The notes beneath the pieces were generated by a model. The model made no database searches and had not been told where the DNA came from. It saw nothing but the letters and a program-made list of their open reading frames with translations. A stretch of 64,000 nucleotides of DNA from an uncultured Ferrovum sp. (GTDB taxonomy: Bacteria > Pseudomonadota > Gammaproteobacteria > Burkholderiales > Ferrovaceae). Below are positions 58,429-64,000 of this stretch, piece after piece. The first letter of the stretch is position 1. Every line of letters starts with the position of its first letter. Made by a program: the position numbers and the translations under genes. Location: contig CAITLJ010000030.1 of the NCBI GenBank assembly GCA_903893215.1, forward strand, positions 1-64,000, written 5' to 3'.

Positions 58429-59313
58429 ATGGCGCTACCCCCCGCCACCCCGACCGGAGACGCGGCGGTCACCCCGCCTGTCTTGTCCACGCCTGCCACA
58501 GGCGATGCCGGCCGGGACGTGCTCGCCCGCGTGATCGAAGCCACCAAACGGGTGGCCCGGCAGGAAATCATGCCGCGCTATCTGAACGTGGCCCGCCACC
58601 GCAAGAGCGACGGCAGTGTGTTCACGCAAGCCGACCTCGCCGCGCAGGAAGCCCTGGTGCGCGAACTGCAGGCCATTGCCAATGTGCCCGTACTGGGTGA
58701 AGAGATGGGCGCCTCGGCCCAGCGGGCGCTGTGGGAAGCGGGCGATGACGGCGTCTGGTGCGTTGATCCGATCGACGGCACCTCGAATTTCGTCAACGGC
58801 ATCCCCTATTTTGCAGTGTCAGTTGCCCTGGTGCGACAGGGTCGGCCGGAACTCGGCGTGGTCTACGACCCGGTGGCCGACGAATGCTTCTATGCGCAAA
58901 AAGGCGGTGGTGCCTTCCTGAATGGTGAAGAGCTTCCGATCCTGCCGGGCGTACCGACGCTGCGCGAAGCGGTGGCGCAAGCCAACCTGAAGCGGCTGCC
59001 GCGCGAACTCTCGCTCATGTTGGGCCATCGCCCACCTTATGCCTCACACCGTAATTTTGGCGCGAGCACGCTGGAGTGGTGCTACGTGGCGGCCGGCCGT
59101 TTCGACGTGTACGTCCACGGCGGTCAAAAACTTTGGGACTACGCAGCCGGAGTGCTGATCCTGCAGGAAGCCGGCGGCCATGTCAGCGGTCTTTACGACG
59201 ACGACTTCTGGGCCGAAGACCCCTTCCAGCGCTCGGTGATTGCCGCCTTGCGCGGCGATGTATTCGACGACTGGCGCGCCTGGAACCGCCTGCACCTGCA
59301 GGACCGGGACTGA
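58429..59313 (+). CDS. Inositol monophosphatase-family phosphatase
   Basis: A 294-residue Mg-dependent sugar/nucleotide phosphatase. VLGEEMG, WCVDPIDGTSNFVNGIP and KLWDYAAGVLILQEAGG are the metal and substrate signatures. Members include SuhB, histidinol-phosphatase-like and fructose-bisphosphatase-like enzymes. The nearby Calvin-type genes make a sugar bisphosphatase role possible, but sequence does not prove it. Its stop is 4 bp from the converging cbbR. Confidence 0.9.
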   Translation: MALPPATPTGDAAVTPPVLSTPATGDAGRDVLARVIEATKRVARQEIMPRYLNVARHRKSDGSVFTQADLAAQEALVRELQAIANVPVLGEEMGASAQRALWEAGDDGVWCVDPIDGTSNFVNGIPYFAVSVALVRQGRPELGVVYDPVADECFYAQKGGGAFLNGEELPILPGVPTLREAVAQANLKRLPRELSLMLGHRPPYASHRNFGASTLEWCYVAAGRFDVYVHGGQKLWDYAAGVLILQEAGGHVSGLYDDDFWAEDPFQRSVIAALRGDVFDDWRAWNRLHLQDRD

Positions 59314-59317
59314 ACGC

Positions 59318-60232
59318 TCAGGTCTGGCAGAACTCGGCAATCACCGTTTCGGCGCTCTCCAGCAAATACGTCTTGAACGCCCGCGCCACCGGTGGCAGGC
59401 GCTTTTCCTTCAGGTGCACCAGGTGCCAGTCGCGCACCACGGGCAAACCCTGCACCGGCAGCACCAGCAGGCGCCCGGTTTCCAGCTCCAGCCGCAGCGT
59501 ATGCAGCGACAACAGACTGATCCCCATGCCGGCGATCACCGCCTGCTTGATGGTTTCATTGCTGCTCATTTCCATGCGTGCCTGCATCTTCAGGCCGTGC
59601 TCGGTGAACAGGCGCTCCAGCACCTGACGGGTGCCAGAACCCTTCTCGCGCAGGATCAGCGGCTCCTCGGCCACCCGCGCCACCGACAGGCGCTTGGCGT
59701 TGGCAAACCGGTGTCCCGGCGGCGCGACAAATACGTGCGGATTGCGCGCAAACGCTTCGGAACTGACCGACACCTCGGCGGGCGGGCGGCCCATCACCAC
59801 CATGTCCACATCATTTTCGGCCAACTGCTCGAGGATCCGTTCGCGATTACCCACGGTCAGGCGCAACTGCACATCGGGGTGGGCGTGACAGAAGCGTGCC
59901 AGGATCATCGGCATGAAGTACTTGGCAGTGCTGATGATGGCAATGTCCAGCCGGCCGCGTACCCCCTGCCGCAAGCTCTCCATCGCCTCCTTGGTTTCGC
60001 GCAGCTGGCGCGCCACCACCCGGCAATGGTGGTGCAGTTCCTCGCCCGCCTCGGTAAGGTGGATCTTCTTGCCCACCTGCTCCAGCAAGGGCAGGCCTAC
60101 GGTTTCTTCCAGCTGACGGATCTGCATCGATACCGCCGGTTGGGTCAGGTGCAGTTCCTCGGCGGCACGTGAAAAGCTGAGCAGTCGGGCCACCGACTCG
60201 AAAATCTGCATCTGGCGAAAAGTGAAGTGCAC
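59318..60232 (-). CDS. cbbR: LysR regulator, CbbR type
   Basis: A 304-residue LysR regulator. MHFTFRQMQIFESVARLLSF and TQPAVSMQIRQLEETVG form the helix-turn-helix, matching CbbR, and IISTAKYFMPMILARF and MSSNETIKQAVIAGMGISLL fit its effector domain. It is divergent from fba-prk-tkt with a 197-bp gap, the typical CbbR arrangement, so it likely activates these Calvin-cycle genes. Confidence 0.9.
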   Translation of the reverse strand: MHFTFRQMQIFESVARLLSFSRAAEELHLTQPAVSMQIRQLEETVGLPLLEQVGKKIHLTEAGEELHHHCRVVARQLRETKEAMESLRQGVRGRLDIAIISTAKYFMPMILARFCHAHPDVQLRLTVGNRERILEQLAENDVDMVVMGRPPAEVSVSSEAFARNPHVFVAPPGHRFANAKRLSVARVAEEPLILREKGSGTRQVLERLFTEHGLKMQARMEMSSNETIKQAVIAGMGISLLSLHTLRLELETGRLLVLPVQGLPVVRDWHLVHLKEKRLPPVARAFKTYLLESAETVIAEFCQT

Positions 60233-60429
60233 GGCGGACTCGACGGGAGGATGAATGCGTGCTGATCATAGGGGCATCACCGGATGCACCACAACTTGCA
60301 ACGCACCATTCCGCTCGTTTCCACCCGTTTCCGCTCGGCAGCGCACAAGCAACCCGCCATCAGTCTTGATAAACTCTCGGTTTCAGATCGGTAACAACAC
60401 CGGCATCCACTCCGCGGAGACCTTTCCAG
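60233..60429. promoter_or_regulatory. cbbR-fba divergent promoter region
   Basis: A 197-bp noncoding gap between divergent cbbR and fba. A LysR-type regulator would be expected to bind here. I could not pick out a clear T-N11-A operator or promoter hexamers, so this marks the region only. Confidence 0.5.
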
Positions 60430-61479
60430 ATGGCCCTGATTTCCCTGCGTCAACTGCTCGACCACGCTGCTGAACACACTTACGGCGTGCCGGCGTTCAA
60501 CGTCAACAACCTCGAGCAGTTTCAGGCCATCCTGCAGGCCGCCGACCAGACCCGCAGCCCGGTGATCCTGCAAGCCTCGGCAGGCGCGCGCAAATACGCC
60601 GGCGAGCCGTTCCTGCGCCACATGCTGCTGGCCGCCATCGAGCAGTACCCGCACCTGCCGATCGTGATGCACCAGGATCACGGCGCCAGCCCGGCCGTGT
60701 GTCAGCGTTCGATCCGCTCGGGTTTTTCCAGTGTGATGATGGACGGATCGCTGCGCGAAGACATGAAGACGCCTGGCGACTACGAATACAACGTGAGCGT
60801 CACCAAGCTGGTGGTCCGCATGGCGCATGCCTGCGGCGTGTCGGTGGAAGGCGAACTGGGCTGCCTGGGTTCGCTGGAGTCCGGTCTGGCCGGCGAGGAA
60901 GACGGCTCGGGTGCAGAAGGCGTGCTGTCGCACGAGCAGATGCTGACCGACCCGGAAGAAGCGGCGCGCTTCGTGCAGGACACCGGCGTGGATGCGCTGG
61001 CGATTGCGATTGGCACTTCGCATGGCGCCTACAAGTTCACCCGCAAGCCCACCGGTGACATCCTGGCCATCGACCGGATCAAGGAAATCCACGCCCGCAT
61101 TCCCAACACCCACCTGGTGATGCACGGCTCCAGCTCGGTGCCGCAGGAGTGGTTGAAGGTGATCCGCGAGAATGGCGGCGAGATGAAAGAAACCTACGGC
61201 GTGCCGGTGGAGGAGATTCAGCAGGGCATCAAATTTGGTGTGCGCAAGATCAATATCGACACCGACATCCGCCTGGCCATGACGGGGGCTCTGCGCTTGG
61301 CATTCAACCAGGACCGCAGCGAGTTCGATCCGCGTAAGTACATGAAGCATGCCACGGCCGCCGCTGCCGGCATCTGCAAGGATCGCTTCGAAGCGTTTGG
61401 CTGCGCCGGCATGGCCGATCGCATTGTGCCGCTGCCGCTCGAAACCATGGCCGAGCGCTACCTCAAAACCGGTCAGTAA
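60430..61479 (+). CDS. fba: Class II fructose-1,6-bisphosphate aldolase
   Basis: A 349-residue zinc aldolase. [36 protein letters not shown] (zinc histidine) and [14 protein letters not shown] are signatures, with [14 protein letters not shown] and [10 protein letters not shown] later. It is of the Calvin-cycle subgroup length. It leads fba-prk-tkt and can act in both gluconeogenesis and carbon fixation. Confidence 0.96.
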   Translation: MALISLRQLLDHAAEHTYGVPAFNVNNLEQFQAILQAADQTRSPVILQASAGARKYAGEPFLRHMLLAAIEQYPHLPIVMHQDHGASPAVCQRSIRSGFSSVMMDGSLREDMKTPGDYEYNVSVTKLVVRMAHACGVSVEGELGCLGSLESGLAGEEDGSGAEGVLSHEQMLTDPEEAARFVQDTGVDALAIAIGTSHGAYKFTRKPTGDILAIDRIKEIHARIPNTHLVMHGSSSVPQEWLKVIRENGGEMKETYGVPVEEIQQGIKFGVRKINIDTDIRLAMTGALRLAFNQDRSEFDPRKYMKHATAAAAGICKDRFEAFGCAGMADRIVPLPLETMAERYLKTGQ

Positions 61480-61565
61480 GCGCCAGCCCGAAGCGCCGCC
61501 ACCGGCCGCCACCCGGGCGCATCACGCGGACCCGTCACCCGAAATTCACGCCTGCGGAGCCTGTC

Positions 61566-62474
61566 TTGTCGATTGCCCACCCTGTGATTGCAGTGACCGG
61601 CTCCTCGGGAGCCGGCACCACCTCGGTCAAACGCACCTTCGAACACATTTTCCGCCGCGACGGCATCAATGCCGCCTACGTGGAGGGCGACAGCTTTCAC
61701 CGCTTCGACCGCGATGGCATGAAAAACGCCATCACCGAGTCGGAGCGGGTGGGCGGCAAACCGGTGTCGCACTTCGGGCCCGAGGCCAACCTGTTCGAAG
61801 AACTGGCCGAACTGTTCCGCTGCTACGGCGACGAAGGTACCGGCAAGGTCCGCCACTATGTGCACGACGATGCCGAGGCGATGATCTACGACCAGCCGCC
61901 CGGCACCTTCACTGAATGGGAAGACCTGCAACCTGGCACCGACTGCCTGCTCTATGAGGGCCTGCACGGCGGTGCCGTCAGCCCCACCGCCAATGTGGCG
62001 CAGCACACCGACCTGCTGATCGGCGTGGTGCCGATCGTCAACCTGGAGTGGATCCAGAAAATCCACCGCGACACCAAGATGCGCGGCTACTCGCTGGAGG
62101 CAGTCACCCACACCATCCTGCGCCGCATGCATGACTACGTGCACTTCATCACGCCGCAGTTTTCGCGCACCCACATCAATTTCCAGCGCGTGCCGATCGT
62201 CGACACCAGCAATCCCTTTGTGGCGCGCGACATCCCCACCCTGGATGAAAGCCTGCTGGTGGTGCGCTTCCGCAATCCCAAGGGCATTCCGTTTCCTTAC
62301 CTGCTCAGCATGATCAATGGCGCGTTCATGAGCCGGGCCAACTGCATCGTGGTACCGGGCGGCAAGATGGAGCTGGCCATGCAGCTGATCCTCACGCCGA
62401 TGGTGCAGCAGCTGCTGGAAAACCGGGCGCGCGGTGTGCGCACATTTGCCGAGGTGTTTCCGAGCCGGGTTTGA
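61566..62474 (+). CDS. cbbP: Phosphoribulokinase
   Basis: A 302-residue kinase making ribulose-1,5-bisphosphate. The P-loop is GSSGAGTTSVKRTF, and YVEGDSFHRFDRDGMK and LLYEGLHGG are diagnostic. The TTG start has GGAG upstream. This proteobacterial form also occurs in non-autotrophs, but the partners cbbR, fba and transketolase point to the Calvin cycle. RuBisCO would have to lie elsewhere. Confidence 0.94.
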   Translation: MSIAHPVIAVTGSSGAGTTSVKRTFEHIFRRDGINAAYVEGDSFHRFDRDGMKNAITESERVGGKPVSHFGPEANLFEELAELFRCYGDEGTGKVRHYVHDDAEAMIYDQPPGTFTEWEDLQPGTDCLLYEGLHGGAVSPTANVAQHTDLLIGVVPIVNLEWIQKIHRDTKMRGYSLEAVTHTILRRMHDYVHFITPQFSRTHINFQRVPIVDTSNPFVARDIPTLDESLLVVRFRNPKGIPFPYLLSMINGAFMSRANCIVVPGGKMELAMQLILTPMVQQLLENRARGVRTFAEVFPSRV

Positions 62475-62540
62475 ACGTGCGGCCAAGGTGGCGGATAATG
62501 CCGGGTTATTCCATTCATCAGCGCCACTGATCACCACACC

Positions 62541-64000
62541 ATGACTGTTGCTACCCGGGATCTTGCGAACGCCTTGCGCGTCCTTGCCATGGACGCCGTC
62601 CAGAAGGCCAACTCCGGACATCCCGGCATGCCGATGGGCATGGCCGACATGGCCGAGGCACTGTGGAACCGTCACCTCCGGCACAACCCGGCCAATCCGC
62701 ACTGGGCCGACCGTGACCGCTTCGTGCTGTCCAATGGGCATGGCTCCATGCTGATCTATGGCCTGCTGCACCTGACCGGCTACGACCTCAGCATTGACGA
62801 CCTGAAGGCCTTCCGGCAAATGCATTCCAAAACGCCGGGGCATCCCGAATATGCCATCACGCCGGGCGTGGAGACCACCACCGGCCCCCTGGGTCAGGGA
62901 CTCGCCAACGCGGTGGGCATGGCAGTGGCTGAGCGTATCCTCGCTGCCGACTTCAACCGCCCAGGTCACACCGTGGTTGATCATCACACGTATGTCTTTC
63001 TGGGCGACGGTTGCCTGATGGAGGGCATTTCGCACGAGGCGTGTTCGCTGGCGGGCACCCTGCAGCTCTCCAGGCTGATTGCCTTGTACGACGACAACGG
63101 CATCTCGATCGACGGCAATGTGCAGGGCTGGTTTGCCGACAACACGCCAGAGCGCTTCCGCGCCTACGGCTGGAACGTGATCGCGCCCATCGATGGCCAT
63201 GACGCCGAAGCCGTGTCCGCCGCCATTGCGCAGGCCAAACTGGCCGACAAGCCCACACTGATCTGCTGCCGCACCACCATCGGCAAGGGTTCCCCGGCCA
63301 AGGCGGGCAGCGCCGATTCGCACGGGTCGCCGCTGGGTGACAAGGAAATTGCCGCCACCCGCGAAGCCCTGGGCTGGACGGCGGGTCCCTTCGAGATTCC
63401 GGCTGACATCGCCGCAGCCTGGAATGCCCGTGCCCGCGGTGCCGCTGTAGAAAGCGAATGGAATACCCGGTTCGCCGCCTACCAGCAGGCGCATCCGGAA
63501 CTGGCCAGCGAGTTCACCCGACGCCTGTCCGGCGACCTGCCAGCCAACTGGCAGGCCACCGTGCAAGCGCTGGAAGACCAGGTGCGCACCAAGGGCGAGA
63601 CCATCGCCACCCGCAAGGCCTCGCAGAACGCCATCGCAGCGCTTGCCCCGGCACTGCCCGAATTCGTAGGCGGCTCGGCCGACCTCACAGGCAGCAACCT
63701 GACCAACTGGCCGGGCATGCACACCTTCACCGCTACCACCGGGGGCAATTACGTCAACTACGGCGTACGCGAATTCGGCATGAGCGCCATGATGAACGGC
63801 ATGGCACTGCACGGCGGCGTGCTGCCGTTTGCCGGCACCTTCCTCACCTTCAGCGACTACGCGCGCAACGCATTGCGCATGACCGCACTGATGAAACTGG
63901 GGGTGATCTTTGTCTACACCCACGATTCGATCGGCCTGGGTGAAGACGGCCCCACCCATCAGCCGGTGGAGCATGTCGCCAGCCTGCGCCTGATGCCCAA
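62541..64000 (+). CDS. tkt: Transketolase, N-terminal part (cut by window edge)
   Basis: The first 486 codons are visible; full transketolases are about 660-680 residues. [21 protein letters not shown] is the N-terminal thiamine-diphosphate motif region, and [15 protein letters not shown] is the GDG motif. [14 protein letters not shown] and [17 protein letters not shown] follow in the Pyr domain. It lies 66 bp after the phosphoribulokinase gene and regenerates pentose phosphates in the same cluster. Confidence 0.96.
   Translation, partial: MTVATRDLANALRVLAMDAVQKANSGHPGMPMGMADMAEALWNRHLRHNPANPHWADRDRFVLSNGHGSMLIYGLLHLTGYDLSIDDLKAFRQMHSKTPGHPEYAITPGVETTTGPLGQGLANAVGMAVAERILAADFNRPGHTVVDHHTYVFLGDGCLMEGISHEACSLAGTLQLSRLIALYDDNGISIDGNVQGWFADNTPERFRAYGWNVIAPIDGHDAEAVSAAIAQAKLADKPTLICCRTTIGKGSPAKAGSADSHGSPLGDKEIAATREALGWTAGPFEIPADIAAAWNARARGAAVESEWNTRFAAYQQAHPELASEFTRRLSGDLPANWQATVQALEDQVRTKGETIATRKASQNAIAALAPALPEFVGGSADLTGSNLTNWPGMHTFTATTGGNYVNYGVREFGMSAMMNGMALHGGVLPFAGTFLTFSDYARNALRMTALMKLGVIFVYTHDSIGLGEDGPTHQPVEHVASLRLMP

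Noticed and set aside
61473-63974. Very long open frame (833 codons) on the minus strand
   Set aside because: It lies antisense to phosphoribulokinase and transketolase, both with clear motifs. Long antisense frames are common in GC-rich DNA with biased third positions.

Overview
The window is chromosomal DNA from a GC-rich Betaproteobacterium. The gene neighbourhoods (argD-argF-argG beside rpsT and murJ; ribF-ileS-lspA-ispH; argA with yggX) and the fmd-type amide locus suggest Burkholderiales, Rhodocyclales or Nitrosomonadales; I cannot fix the genus. Genes are densely packed, often with 4-nt start/stop overlaps. I see no insertion sequence, prophage, CRISPR array or rRNA operon, and one tRNA gene.

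Bases 1-11,500 hold a complete short-chain amide/urea acquisition locus. It has an outer-membrane porin (cut by the left edge), a LuxR-type response regulator and a very unusual sensor kinase whose N-terminal half is an NCS1-like permease. It also has a five-gene UrtABCDE/FmdDEF-type ABC transporter, formamidase FmdA and the zinc-ribbon protein FmdB. A 22-bp sequence built on a perfect 16-bp palindrome occurs upstream of both the porin and the transporter operon, in the same orientation to each gene. A second shared motif lies nearby. Together these look like the operators of the locus, and this is the most interesting system in the window.

Bases 11,500-24,400 hold envelope and housekeeping genes: heptose adenylyltransferase, a di-iron ferritin-like/desaturase-like protein, a four-gene lipid-modification operon (FAD oxidoreductase, DUF1365, cyclopropane-fatty-acid synthase family, DUF3833 lipoprotein), the conserved rsmI/yraN/diaA/dolP block, yajQ, argG-argF-argD and rpsT. 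Bases 24,400-34,400 hold murJ, a CysB-type regulator with an inserted segment, a TauE-family transporter, ribF-ileS-lspA-ispH, tRNA-Thr(CGT) and an unusual methyltransferase.

Bases 34,400-45,600 hold a malonate catabolism locus. A divergent GntR regulator faces an operon for a TRAP transporter and biotin-independent malonate decarboxylase. Two decarboxylase genes are fusions (MdcD-MdcE and MdcG-MdcB). A perfect TCTTGTATACAAGA palindrome lies between regulator and operon. Two further genes, one unknown and one TauE-like, follow on the same strand.

Bases 45,600-64,000 hold a small lipoprotein, a membrane glycosyltransferase, a DUF1501/DUF1800 pair, an aldehyde dehydrogenase, ilvA, rpiA, phoU, a metallo-beta-lactamase-fold hydrolase, yggX-argA-rsmE, an inositol monophosphatase-like gene, and a Calvin-Benson-type group (cbbR, fba, phosphoribulokinase, transketolase). 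The transketolase runs off the right edge and no RuBisCO gene is in view.
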